A stretch of DNA of 23,288 nucleotides, from assembly GCA_965651815.1 (NCBI GenBank), contig CBFGTJ010000027.1, forward strand, positions 1 to 23,288, read 5' to 3'. A program made the translations under genes and the position numbers. The DNA is from CBFGTJ01 sp965651815. Lineage in GTDB: Bacteria; Actinomycetota; Acidimicrobiia; Acidimicrobiales; Microtrichaceae. Positions 7,503-16,836 of the stretch are shown one piece after another. A model generated the notes under the pieces. It was not told where the DNA came from. It was given only the letters and a program-made list of their open reading frames with translations, and searched no databases. Positions within the stretch are counted from its first letter, which is position 1; every line of letters begins with the position of its first letter.

Positions 7503-8786
7503 ATGGTCGACGCCGCACCGCCGCACCGGTGGCTGCTCGGGCCACCCGCCCGTCCGGGCGACGAGCCGGACTTCTCGTGGCTGCACGTCCCGCCGGCCGG
7601 CTCCGTCGGCCGCCCCGACCCGGACGTCCCCGCCGGCGACGTGCGCGACCTCGCCTCGACGCTCGTCCGGGTCCTCGACGACGACGGCGACGCGGTCGGG
7701 CCGTGGGACCCGCACCTCGAGGCGGACGAGCTCCGGCAGGCGCTGCGGTCGATGCTCGCCACGCGGGCCTACGACGCCCGGATGCTGTCCGCGCAGCGTC
7801 AGGGCAAGACGTCGTTCTACGTCTCCAGCACCGGGGAGGAGGCCGTGTCGGTCGGCCAGGCGATGGTGTTCCGCGCCGGCGACATGTACTTCCCCACGTA
7901 CCGGCAGCAGGGCTTCCTGATCGCCCGCGGGTACCCGCTCGTCACGATGATGTGCCAGGTCCTCTCCAACGAGAAGGACCCCCTGAGGGGCCGCCAGATG
8001 CCGGTGATGTACGCCTCGCGGGACGCCGGCTTCTTCTCGGTGTCGGGCAACCTCGCGACCCAGTTCGTCCAGGCCGTCGGGTGGGCGATGGCCGAGGCGA
8101 TCACCGGCGGCGACGCCGTCGCGTTCGGCACGGTCGGCGAGGGGGCGACCGCGGAGGGCGACGTCCACCACGGGCTCACCTTCGCCGCGGTGTACCGGCC
8201 GCCGGTCGTGCTGAACATCGTGAACAACCAGTGGGCGATCTCGTCGTTCCAGACGGTCGCGGGTGGCGGCGAGGCCACCTTCGCCCAGCGGGGCACGGGC
8301 TACGGGCTGCACTCGCTGCGGGCCGACGGCAACGACCTCCTCGCGGTCGTCGGGGTGACCCGGTGGGCGGTCGAGCGCGCCCGCGCCGGGCTCGGCCCGA
8401 CCCTCGTCGAGTGGGTCACCTACCGGGGCGCCGCCCACTCCACCTCCGACGACCCGTCCCGCTACCGGCCCGCAGATGAGTGGGAGGCGTGGCCGCTGGG
8501 CGACCCGGTCGAGCGCCTGCGCGAGCACCTGGTGCGGCTCGGCGAGTGGGACGACGACCGGCACGCCGCGCTGCTCGCCCGGGTCGACGCGGACGTGGCC
8601 GCGGCCGCGGCGGAAGCCGAGTCGTACGGCACCCTGCTGGACGACCGCCACGCGGATCCCCGCACCATGTTCGACGACGTGCACGCCGAGCTGCACCCGT
8701 CGCTGCGCCGCCAGCGCGACCAGCTCTCCGCCGAGCTCGAGGCCCGCTCGGCGGGTCGGCGGGAGGACCGGGAGGCGGCACCGTGA
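7503..8786 (+). CDS. bkdA1: Branched-chain 2-oxo acid dehydrogenase E1 alpha subunit
   Basis: 427 aa. Thiamine-diphosphate-dependent decarboxylation of branched-chain 2-oxo acids from Val, Leu and Ile, giving acyl groups passed to E2. The ThDP motif runs 212-247: 'GEGATAEGDVHHGL' to 'NIVNNQWAISS'. 'SGNLATQ' (181-187) fits the cation-binding loop, and 'YRGAAHSTSDDPSRYRP' the phosphorylation-loop region. The N-terminal extension, with 'DFSWLHVPPAGSV' and 'VRVLDDDGDAVGPW', matches the Pseudomonas BkdA1 type and not pyruvate dehydrogenase E1 alpha; this is my main reason for the substrate call. First gene of a three-gene operon; its TGA overlaps the GTG of the next gene by 4 nt. Acetoin or pyruvate specificity is less likely but not excluded. 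Confidence 0.92.
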   Translation: MVDAAPPHRWLLGPPARPGDEPDFSWLHVPPAGSVGRPDPDVPAGDVRDLASTLVRVLDDDGDAVGPWDPHLEADELRQALRSMLATRAYDARMLSAQRQGKTSFYVSSTGEEAVSVGQAMVFRAGDMYFPTYRQQGFLIARGYPLVTMMCQVLSNEKDPLRGRQMPVMYASRDAGFFSVSGNLATQFVQAVGWAMAEAITGGDAVAFGTVGEGATAEGDVHHGLTFAAVYRPPVVLNIVNNQWAISSFQTVAGGGEATFAQRGTGYGLHSLRADGNDLLAVVGVTRWAVERARAGLGPTLVEWVTYRGAAHSTSDDPSRYRPADEWEAWPLGDPVERLREHLVRLGEWDDDRHAALLARVDADVAAAAAEAESYGTLLDDRHADPRTMFDDVHAELHPSLRRQRDQLSAELEARSAGRREDREAAP

Positions 8787-9796
8787 CGGCGATGTCGATG
8801 AACGCCGCGGTGCGCTCGGCGATGGAGGTCATGCTCGAGCGCGACCCGAGCGTGGTCGTCACCGGCGAGGACGTCGGCTGGTTCGGCGGCGTGTTCCGCT
8901 GCACCGACGGGCTCCAGCAGCGCTTCGGCGACCGGCGTGTCGTCGACGCCCCGATCGCCGAGGGCGGCATCGTCGGCGCGGCGATCGGAATGGGCGTGCA
9001 CGGACTGCGCCCCGTCGTCGAGATCCAGTTCGCCGACTACGTGTACCCGGCGATGGACCAGCTGATCTCGGAGGCGGCCCGGCTGCGGCACCGCTCCGCC
9101 GGCGAGTTCCACGCGCCGATCACCGTGCGCATGCCCTGCGGCGGCGGCATCCACGGCGGCCAGACCCACAGCCAGAGCCCCGAGGCGCTGTTCGCACACG
9201 TCTGCGGGCTCACGACCGTGGTGCCGTCCGATCCCTACGACGCGAAGGGCCTGCTCATCGCCGCGATCGAATCCGACGACCCGGTCATCTTCCTCGAGCC
9301 CAAGCGGCTCTACAGCGGCCCGTTCGACGGCCACCACGACCGACCCGTCGTGCCGTGGTCCGAGCACCCCCGTGGCGAGGTGCCGGACGGGCACTACACC
9401 GTCCCCCTCGGGCGCGCCGAGGTGCGCCGTCCCGGCGACGACCTCACCGTCCTCGCCTACGGGACGATGGTGCACGTCGCGCTCGCCGCCGCGGAGGCGA
9501 CCGGCATCGACGCCGAGGTGGTCGACGTGCGCACGATCGTGCCCCTCGACCTCGACACCATCGAGGACTCGGTGCGCCGCACGGGCCGGTGCGTGGTCGT
9601 GCACGAGGCGACCAGGACCGCCGGCTTCGGCGCGGAGCTGGTCGCGTCGGTCCAGGAGGCGTGCTTCCACCACCTCGAGGCCCCCGTGGAGCGCGTCACC
9701 GGCTGGGACGTGCCCTATCCGCACGCCCAGGAGTGGGACTACTTCCCCGGGCCGGAGCGGGTGGCGGCCGCGTACCGACGGGCGCTGGAGGCGTGA
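8783..9796 (+). CDS. bkdA2: Branched-chain 2-oxo acid dehydrogenase E1 beta subunit
   Basis: 337 aa from the GTG at 8783, which overlaps the bkdA1 stop (GTGA) and has GGAGG 7 nt upstream; the frame is open further upstream, but that part lacks homology. E1 beta pairs with E1 alpha in an alpha2-beta2 enzyme. Family hallmarks: 'VVVTGEDVGWFGGVF' near the N-terminus, 'PIAEGGIVGAAIGMGVHGLRP' containing the Glu that activates the ThDP ring, 'EIQFADYVYPAMDQL', and 'GGIHGGQTHSQSPEALFAHVCGL', whose His residues sit in the active site. The C-terminal transketolase domain is seen in 'DDLTVLAYGTMVHVALAA' and 'EVVDVRTIVPLDLDTIEDSV'. All parts are present at normal length. Confidence 0.95.
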   Translation: MTAMSMNAAVRSAMEVMLERDPSVVVTGEDVGWFGGVFRCTDGLQQRFGDRRVVDAPIAEGGIVGAAIGMGVHGLRPVVEIQFADYVYPAMDQLISEAARLRHRSAGEFHAPITVRMPCGGGIHGGQTHSQSPEALFAHVCGLTTVVPSDPYDAKGLLIAAIESDDPVIFLEPKRLYSGPFDGHHDRPVVPWSEHPRGEVPDGHYTVPLGRAEVRRPGDDLTVLAYGTMVHVALAAAEATGIDAEVVDVRTIVPLDLDTIEDSVRRTGRCVVVHEATRTAGFGAELVASVQEACFHHLEAPVERVTGWDVPYPHAQEWDYFPGPERVAAAYRRALEA

Positions 9797-11169
9797 TGGC
9801 GACGCGTGCGATGCGGCTGCCCGACGTCGGCGAGGGGATCGCCGAGGCGGAGGTGGTCCGCTGGCTGGTCGAGGTCGGCGACCGGGTCCGGGAGGGCGAC
9901 CCGGTCGTGGAGGTCATGACCGACAAGGCCACCGTCGAGCTGCCGACCCCGTTCGCCGGCACCGTCGAGCACCTCGCCGCGGAGCCCGGCGAGCTGGTCG
10001 CCGTCGGGGCCGACCTGCTCCACCTGCGCGTCGAGGACGCTGCCGGCCCGACCGCGGCGGGCAACGGGTCCGGCCCGCAGGAGGTGCGCTCGACCGGCAC
10101 CGCGCAGGTGAGCTCGACCGCGGCGACGACCTCGCCGACGACCCCTCCGACGACGGTGGCCTCGCCCACGACCACCGCGCCGGTGGCCCCGACGCCGCAG
10201 CGACCCGCCGCCCGGCGCGGCGAGCGCCCGACGGCCGCGCCCGCCGTGCGCCGGCGTGCACGCCAGCTGGGCATCGACCTGGCCGGGCTGCAGGGCACCG
10301 GCCCAGGTGGCCGGATCGTGCACGAGGATCTCGACCGGGTGCTGGTCGCCCGCCAGGGCGCACCGGCAACTGGCGCACCGGCCACTGGCGCACCGGGCGC
10401 GGGCGCGCCGACGACGGGCGCCGACCCGTTCGCCGACCGCCACGGCGACGGCGGCGAGGTGGAGCAGGTGCGGCTCACCGGCCTGCGGCGGCGCATCGCC
10501 GCCCACATGGAGGAGTCGGCCCGCCGCATCCCCCACTTCTCCTACGTCGAAGAAGTGGACGTCACCGAGCTCCAGCGCACGAGGGCGGTCCTCGCACGCG
10601 AGTGGGCGGACCGCGGCGCGGCGCCCGGAGTGCTCCCGTTCGTCCTGCGTGCCACGGTGCTCGCGGTCGCGGACCATCCCGAGATGAACGCGCGCCACGA
10701 CGACGAGCAGGGCGTGGTCACCCGCCACCGGCGCGTGCACCTCGGCGTCGCGGTGCAGACCGACGACGGGCTGGTGGTCGCCGTGCTCCGCGACGCGCAC
10801 ACGATGGGGGCCCCCGAGCTGGCCGCCGAGCTCGAGCGCGTCGCCGCCAGGGCCCGCCGCGGCGACGCGACGCTCGCCGAGCTGCGCGGGTCGACGATCA
10901 CCGTGTCGAGCCTCGGCGCGCTGGGTGGCATCGCGTCGACGCCGATCATCAACCACCCCGAGGTCGCCATCGTCGGGGTCAACAAGATCCAGGTCCGGCC
11001 GACCTGGGTGGACGGCGCCGTCGTCCCCCGCGAGGTGATGCACCTGTCGTCGTCGTTCGACCACCGGGTCGTCGACGGCTGGCACGCCGCACGCTTCGTC
11101 CAGCGCATCCGCGAGCTGCTCGAGACCCCCGCGCTGCTGTTCACCCCCGGTTCTGTGTCCCGGAAGTGA
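9796..11169 (+). CDS. bkdB: Lipoyl-dependent dihydrolipoyl acyltransferase E2
   Basis: 457 aa from the ATG at 9796, whose A is the last base of the preceding TGA. Core of the oxo acid dehydrogenase complex: accepts the acyl group on lipoate and transfers it to CoA. Domains: one lipoyl domain (1-77) with 'VEVMTDKATVELPTP' and lipoylated Lys44; a Thr/Pro/Ala linker; a peripheral-subunit-binding domain ('APAVRRRARQLGIDLAGLQG', then 'GTGPGGRIVHEDL') at about 150-180; a second Ala/Pro linker with a 15-bp repeat; and the catalytic domain from about 218, with 'SSSFDHRVVDGWHAARFV' near the C-terminus carrying the catalytic His and Asp. No E3 (lipoamide dehydrogenase) gene follows, so E3 must come from elsewhere. 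The stop codon lies inside a perfect palindrome. Confidence 0.95.
   Translation: MATRAMRLPDVGEGIAEAEVVRWLVEVGDRVREGDPVVEVMTDKATVELPTPFAGTVEHLAAEPGELVAVGADLLHLRVEDAAGPTAAGNGSGPQEVRSTGTAQVSSTAATTSPTTPPTTVASPTTTAPVAPTPQRPAARRGERPTAAPAVRRRARQLGIDLAGLQGTGPGGRIVHEDLDRVLVARQGAPATGAPATGAPGAGAPTTGADPFADRHGDGGEVEQVRLTGLRRRIAAHMEESARRIPHFSYVEEVDVTELQRTRAVLAREWADRGAAPGVLPFVLRATVLAVADHPEMNARHDDEQGVVTRHRRVHLGVAVQTDDGLVVAVLRDAHTMGAPELAAELERVAARARRGDATLAELRGSTITVSSLGALGGIASTPIINHPEVAIVGVNKIQVRPTWVDGAVVPREVMHLSSSFDHRVVDGWHAARFVQRIRELLETPALLFTPGSVSRK
10357..10416 (+). repeat. Four 15-bp in-frame repeats in the E2 linker
   Basis: Four consecutive 15-bp units, starting GGCGCACCGGCAACT and GGCGCACCGGCCACT, encode GAPAT, GAPAT, GAPGA and GAPTT. 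Units 1 and 2 differ by one base; units 3 and 4 are more diverged. They lengthen the flexible hinge before the catalytic domain in steps of five residues and could vary in copy number between strains. Confidence 0.8.
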
Positions 11170-11197
11170 GGGTGCACCCTCACTTCTGAGGAACAGA
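11152..11197. terminator. Perfect 24-bp palindrome over the bkdB stop; terminator or operator
   Basis: GAAGTGAGGGTG (11163-11174) is followed at once by its exact reverse complement CACCCTCACTTC (11175-11186). The dyad extends imperfectly to TCTGT (11152-11156) and ACAGA (11193-11197). As RNA it folds into a 10-bp stem with a TGCA loop, at the 3' end of a three-gene operon and 31 bp before the next gene. No T-run follows, so a dimeric-regulator site remains possible. Confidence 0.6.
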
Positions 11198-11204
11198 TCG
11201 GGAG

Positions 11205-11210
11205 TACGGT
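11205..11210 (+). promoter_or_regulatory. -10 box TACGGT, probably leaderless
   Basis: TACGGT lies 7 nt before the ATG at 11218, immediately downstream of the palindrome at the bkdB stop. This indicates that the oxidoreductase gene is transcribed separately from the bkd operon. Confidence 0.45.
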
Positions 11211-11217
11211 CCCGCCC

Positions 11218-12162
11218 ATGGCCTCCCCCCGCCCCGGGCCCTTCCGCTTCACGCTGCAGGCGTCGCACCTGGGCCACCCCGACGAGCTGCGCCCCCTGGC
11301 CCGCCGCGCCGAGGACGTCGGCGTCGCCACCCTGACCGTGGCGGACCACATGGACGACCAGCTCGCCCCCTTCGCCGCGCTGATGGCCGCAGCGGACGCC
11401 ACGACGACCCTGCGGGTCGGCACGATGGTCCTCGCGAACGACTACCGGCACCCCGCCGTGCTCGCGAAGGAGGCGGCGACCATCGACGTGCTGAGCGGCG
11501 GGCGCCTCGAGCTGGGGCTGGGTGCGGGTTGGATGACCGCCGACTACGAGAGCACCGGCATCGCCATGGACCCACCCGGCGTCCGCGTCGACCGCCTCGA
11601 GGAGGCGGTGCAGATCGTCACCGCGCTGTGGGGCGGCGAACCGGTGGACTTCGAGGGCGAGCACTACCGGGTGAAGGGGCTGGTCGGGCTGCCCCGTCCG
11701 CTGCAGCGGCCCGGTCCACCGCTGGTGATCGGTGGTGGCGGCCGCCGGGTGCTCGGCATCGCGGCCCGGTACGCGGACGTGGTCGCGCTGAACCCGAAGC
11801 TGCGGGCCGGCGTCATCGACCACCGGGCTGGCAGCAGCGCCACCGCCGCGGCGACCGAGGCGAAGCTCGCCCACGTGCGCGAGGTCGCCGGGGAGCGCTT
11901 CGACGAGCTCGAGATCGCGACCCGCATCCACCTCGCGATCGTCACCGACGACCGGGACTCGATCTACGACGCGTTCGCGGGCGGCTTCGGGCTCACCCCC
12001 GACGAGGCGAAGGGCTCGCCCCATGCGCTGTGCGGCACGGTCGAGCAGATCGTCGACGACCTGGTCGAGCGCCGCGAACGCTTCGGCATCTCGACGATCG
12101 GGCTGTCGGCCTCGTCGCTCGACGACATGGCGCCGGTGATCGAGCGCCTCGCCGGGACCTGA
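11218..12162 (+). CDS. LLM-class F420-dependent oxidoreductase
   Basis: 314 aa, a single (beta/alpha)8-barrel domain of the bacterial luciferase-like superfamily. Family marks: 'HPDELRPLARRAEDVGVATLTVADHM' (20-45) with the 'ADHM' turn, 'TTLRVGTMVLANDYRHPAVLAKEAATIDVLSGGRLELGLGAGW' (61-103) with the nonprolyl-cis and substrate-pocket region, and 'PLVIGGGGRRVLGIAARYADVVALNP' (about 161-186) for the cofactor phosphate. The pattern is closest to the MSMEG_2516-type group of actinobacterial F420 enzymes. F420 use is inferred from family, and FMN cannot be excluded by eye; the substrate is unknown. It has its own -10 box. Confidence 0.88.
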   Translation: MASPRPGPFRFTLQASHLGHPDELRPLARRAEDVGVATLTVADHMDDQLAPFAALMAAADATTTLRVGTMVLANDYRHPAVLAKEAATIDVLSGGRLELGLGAGWMTADYESTGIAMDPPGVRVDRLEEAVQIVTALWGGEPVDFEGEHYRVKGLVGLPRPLQRPGPPLVIGGGGRRVLGIAARYADVVALNPKLRAGVIDHRAGSSATAAATEAKLAHVREVAGERFDELEIATRIHLAIVTDDRDSIYDAFAGGFGLTPDEAKGSPHALCGTVEQIVDDLVERRERFGISTIGLSASSLDDMAPVIERLAGT

Positions 12163-12205
12163 GCAGCGGCGCCGTTCCCTGGCGGACCGGCCGCCCGGGT
12201 GGGCC

Positions 12206-12211
12206 TACCGT
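12206..12211 (+). promoter_or_regulatory. -10 box TACCGT, probably leaderless
   Basis: TACCGT lies 6 nt before the ATG at 12218. The intervening TGGGAG resembles a Shine-Dalgarno sequence but would abut the ATG with no spacing, so leaderless initiation is the better reading. Confidence 0.45.
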
Positions 12212-12217
12212 TGGGAG

Positions 12218-12607
12218 ATGATCAACGCGGTCCACACCCTCGTGTACTCCGACGACGCCCCCGCGACGCGGGCGTTCCTGCGCGACGTCGTCGGCCTGCC
12301 CTTCGTCGAGGACGCCGGCTCCGAGCCGGGCTGGCTGATCTTCGGGACCGGACCCAGCGAGCTCGGCGTGCACCCCACCCGCAGCGTCCGCGGCGGTGAG
12401 GAGCACGTCTCGCCCCGCCACCACCAGATCTCGTTCATGTGCGACGACATCGAGGCGACCCGCGCGGAGCTCGAGTCGAGGGGCGCCACCTTCCTCGGTC
12501 CCCCGGCCGACCACGGTTTCGGGATCGCCGTGCTGATGGAGGTGCCGGGCGCCGACCCGATCATGGTGTACGAGCCGCGGCACCCGATCGCCCACGACCT
12601 GCCCTGA
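12218..12607 (+). CDS. VOC-superfamily (glyoxalase/bleomycin-resistance fold) protein
   Basis: 129 aa, one vicinal-oxygen-chelate domain made of two beta-alpha-beta-beta-beta modules. 'VHTLVYSDDAPATRAFLRDVVGLPFVED' (5-32) is the typical opening, with His6 as a likely metal ligand; 'HHQISFMCDDIEATRAELESRGATFLGPP' (68-96) starts module two, with His69 as a second ligand; 'LMEVPGADPIMVYEPRHP' near the end offers Glu ligands. Such proteins include glyoxalases, dioxygenases, epimerases and drug-binding proteins, and sequence alone does not separate them. It follows the LLM oxidoreductase by 55 bp but has its own -10 box, and it converges with the NlpC/P60 gene. Confidence 0.85.
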   Translation: MINAVHTLVYSDDAPATRAFLRDVVGLPFVEDAGSEPGWLIFGTGPSELGVHPTRSVRGGEEHVSPRHHQISFMCDDIEATRAELESRGATFLGPPADHGFGIAVLMEVPGADPIMVYEPRHPIAHDLP

Positions 12608-12667
12608 GCCGCCCCGGCGCGGCTCGGCGCGCCGCAGCGGCGGCCCGGAGCGGTGCGGGGCGCCGCC
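12608..12667. terminator. G+C-rich imperfect inverted repeats between convergent genes
   Basis: The 60 bp between two convergent stop codons is almost pure G+C. It holds nested short inverted repeats, including CGGCGCGCCG and GCCGCC paired with GGCGGC. An imperfect dyad, TGAGCCG..CCCCG against CGGGGCGCCGCCTCA, involves both stop codons. It probably serves as a bidirectional terminator, but no single strong hairpin dominates. Confidence 0.35.
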
Positions 12668-13876
12668 TCAGCGGATGCGCCCGTAGCCGACGGGGTTGCC
12701 GAACCCGCGGTGGATCGGGGCGATCTTCACGACGTCGCCCGTGCGCGGCGAGTGGATCATCTGGCCGCCGCCCACGTACATGCCGACGTGGTACACGGGG
12801 TTGCCGTAGAAGACGAGGTCGCCGGGCTGCAGCTGCGACTCGGAGATCCGCTGCGTGCTCGCGTACATGCTGCGCGACGTGCGGGGCAGCGAGACCCCGA
12901 CCTGGGCCCATGCCCACACCAGCAGCCCCGAGCAGTCGAACCCGGTCGACGGGCTGGAGCCCGCCCAGCGGTACGGCGTGCCGAGCACCGAGCGGGCCGC
13001 CGCGATCGCCCCGGCGGCACGGCTGTTCGGCGCAGAGACCGGCGGCGGTGCGGGCGCGGGCGGCGCGGGAGCCGGGGCGTTCCGCCTCGGCGCGGGTGCG
13101 GGCGGCTCGGTCGTGGAGGAGCGACGCCCGCGACGCTCCTGGGCGGTGGTGCTGGTGGTCGACTCGGCGGCCGCGCGGCGCTCAGCGGCGCGGGCCTGCT
13201 CGGCGGCACGCGCCGCTGCGGCAGCAGCGGCCGCGGCCTCGCGTCGACGCCGCTCGGCCTCGATCGCGTCGCGCAGCTCGGCGTTGGCACCCTCGAGCAG
13301 CTCGCGGTGGCGCTCCACCGAGGCGCGGATGTCCGCGACGACGGCCTCCTGGCGCTCCCGGCGCTCCGCGAGGCGCTGCTCGGCCCGCTCGAGCTCGCTG
13401 ACCCGTGCATCGAGGTCCTGGCGGCGGACGTCCAGCTCGTCGGCGACGAGCTCCTTGTCGCCGCGCACGATCTCCAGCAGCGTGCGCTGGTTGACCGCGA
13501 CGTTCACATCGGAGCTCTGCAGCAGCAGCTCGCCGCTGGAACCGGCGCCGATGTAGGCCTCGACGACGTAGCCGGCGGCCTCACGGCGGGCGGCCTCGAC
13601 CGCCTCGCGCGCCTCGGCCACGGCAGCCTTCTTCTCGGAGCGCTCCGACTCGAGCTCGGCGAGCTCCTCCTCCAGCTGGAGGTACTCCTCGTCGAGCTCG
13701 CTGGCCTTCCGCTCGAGCTGCTCGAGCTCGTCGGCGAGCCGTGCGGCGCGGTTCCGGAGGGACTCGACGTTCTGGGCCGACGCACCGGTGCCCGACAGCA
13801 TGACCGCGACGGCGAGCACCGCTGCGACCACGACAGAGGACGTTCGGCGCGTCGTGCGGACGGGTCGCAGACGCAT
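12668..13876 (-). CDS. Secreted coiled-coil NlpC/P60 peptidoglycan endopeptidase
   Basis: About 402 aa from the ATG at 13876; a TTG three codons upstream is less likely. A basic N-terminus and hydrophobic core 'SVVVAAVLAVAVMLSG', ending near 'ASAQ', form a signal peptide. Residues about 36-105 and 140-240 are Glu/Arg/Leu/Ala-rich heptads predicting long coiled coils, as in RipA- or FtsX-associated hydrolases. A Ser/Thr then Pro/Ala linker (about 238-283) leads to an NlpC/P60 domain in the last 115 residues: 'TGFDCSGLLVWAW' with the catalytic Cys (about 314), 'YHVGMYVGGGQMIHSPRTGD' with the catalytic His. The family cuts peptide stems of peptidoglycan, often during cell separation. It lies 96 bp after guaA. 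The gap is too short for a large riboswitch. Confidence 0.92.
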   Translation of the reverse strand: MRLRPVRTTRRTSSVVVAAVLAVAVMLSGTGASAQNVESLRNRAARLADELEQLERKASELDEEYLQLEEELAELESERSEKKAAVAEAREAVEAARREAAGYVVEAYIGAGSSGELLLQSSDVNVAVNQRTLLEIVRGDKELVADELDVRRQDLDARVSELERAEQRLAERRERQEAVVADIRASVERHRELLEGANAELRDAIEAERRRREAAAAAAAAARAAEQARAAERRAAAESTTSTTAQERRGRRSSTTEPPAPAPRRNAPAPAPPAPAPPPVSAPNSRAAGAIAAARSVLGTPYRWAGSSPSTGFDCSGLLVWAWAQVGVSLPRTSRSMYASTQRISESQLQPGDLVFYGNPVYHVGMYVGGGQMIHSPRTGDVVKIAPIHRGFGNPVGYGRIR

Positions 13877-13972
13877 CGACGACAAGTCAACCAGAATGAC
13901 GATCCGGTTACAAACGCGTGTCGATGGCGTCGGTGGGGAGCGGGGCCCGGATCGGCGTCGGAGCGGGTCCGG

Positions 13973-15549
<1,577 letters not shown>

Positions 15550-15553
<4 letters not shown>

Positions 15554-16689
15554 GTGCGGTCTCCAGGGGTGTCCTGCGGTGCGCCGGTGACGACGAGGTC
15601 GGCCTTCTGGAGCTCCTTGAGGGAGCCGTGACCGGTGACCGCCATCGCCTTGCGGAGGGCGCCCATGAGGTTGAGCTGCCCGTCGTGGCGGTCCGACGGC
15701 CCGAACAGGACCTGCTCCAGGGACCCGACCGGGGCGACCCGGCGGACCATTCCCCTGGGCAGGGTGCGGTGCAGCGCGGAGAGCGACCACGTGAGCCCGC
15801 CCGCAGGGGCTTCCGTGGACCGGGCGAGCGCGGTGCCGAGCATGACGGCGTCCGCGCCGCACACGATCGCCTTCGCGATGTCGCCGCCGGTGCTCAGGCC
15901 GCCGTCCGCGATGACCTGGACGTGCACGCCGGTCTCGTCGAGGTGGCGCATGCGCGCCGCCCGGGCGTCCGCGATCGCGGTCGCCTGCGGGTTGCCGACC
16001 CCGAGCACGCGGTTGGTCGTGGAGGTGACGCCGGGTCCGACGCCGACGAGCACCCCGGCGGCACCGGTGCGCATGAGGTGCAGCGCTGCCTGGTAGCTCG
16101 CGCAGCCGCCGACGATCACCGGCACCTCGAGCCGGCGGACGAGGTGCTTGAGGTCGAGCGGGTCGTGGGTGCCCTCCGAGACGTGCTCGGCGGAGGTGAC
16201 GGTGCCCTGGATGACCAGCAGGTCGGGCTCGGCCCGGATGACGTGCGGGAGCAGCGACTCCGTGTTCGACGGGGTGACCGCCACGGCCACCGTGGCGCCG
16301 CCGTCGCGGATCTGCTGGACGCGCTCGCCGATCAGCTCGGGGTCGATCGGCGCGTCGTGCAGCTCGCGCAGGCGGGCCACCACCTCGTCCTCGGGCGTCG
16401 AGGCGAGCTCCTCGAGGAGCTTGGCGGGGTCGCGGTGGCGGCACCAGAGGCCCTCGAGGTGGAGCACTCCGAGCCCGCCGAGCCGACCCATCTCGATGGC
16501 GGTGTCGGGGCTGGTCACGCCGTCCATCGCGGCGCCGATGACCGGGATGTCGAACTGGTACGCGTCGACCTGCCAGGAGAGGTCGACCTCGTCCGCGTCG
16601 CGGGTGCGCCGGCTCGGGACGATCGCGACCTCGTCGAGCGAGTAGCCACGCCGCCCGGACTTGCCCATGCCGATGTCGATCTCTGCCAC
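15550..16689 (-). CDS. guaB3: GuaB3 family IMP dehydrogenase-related protein
   Basis: 379 aa from GTG 16689 (GAGGG 5 nt upstream); GTG 16695, two codons earlier, is possible but its GAGG abuts the codon. An IMPDH/GMPR-fold barrel without CBS domains: the path runs from 'VIGAAMDGVTSPD' straight to 'GLGVLHLEGLW', and the short subfamily-typical region replaces the Bateman module. 'VGVGPGVTSTTNRVLG' aligns with the IMPDH loop 'GVGPGSICTTRIVAG', so the catalytic Cys position is Ser (about residue 223). 'QVIADGGLSTGGDIAKAIVCGADAVMLG' is the phosphate-binding segment. Actinobacterial GuaB3 proteins generally lack this Cys and their reaction is unsettled. It is the first gene of an operon with guaA, fitting a role in guanine nucleotide supply. 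Confidence 0.92.
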
Positions 16690-16705
16690 GTCCACCCTCG
16701 ACTCG

Positions 16706-16722
16706 TCCCGGGACGCCCGGGA
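16706..16722 (-). repeat. Hairpin in the guaB3 5' leader
   Basis: TCCCGGG-acg-CCCGGGA: perfect 7-bp arms with a 3-nt loop, between the predicted transcription start (about 16731) and the GTG. It could tune translation or be a regulator site. No purine-riboswitch fold is visible. Confidence 0.45.
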
Positions 16723-16737
16723 TCGGGGAAAGCGACG

Positions 16738-16743
16738 AGTTTA
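16738..16743 (-). promoter_or_regulatory. Candidate -10 box TAAACT for guaB3-guaA
   Basis: TAAACT on the minus strand is the most A+T-rich hexamer in this gap and fits TANNNT. It would start a transcript near 16731, giving a leader of about 42 nt that includes the hairpin at 16706-16722. This differs from the leaderless arrangement elsewhere in the window. The -35 region shows only GGGGAC. Confidence 0.45.
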
Positions 16744-16836
16744 CGCGCCGTGGGGACCCCGTCCCCGACACCGCCCGCCCGGTCGCCGGTCACAGCACCC
16801 TGCCGGTCGGCCCGGGCGGGAGCGGGGCGGACCGGG

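Noticed and set aside
9739..12024. Long minus-strand open frame (761 codons) opposite the bkd genes
   Set aside because: The plus strand has complete, motif-bearing E1 beta, E2 and LLM genes. In such G+C-rich DNA the antisense frame stays open by codon bias, and its translation shows no recognisable domain.
13877..13972. Riboswitch (for example cyclic di-AMP type) before the NlpC/P60 gene
   Set aside because: The 96-nt gap to guaA is too short for the full fold and shows none of the expected paired elements; only an A+T-richer pocket that may contain a promoter.
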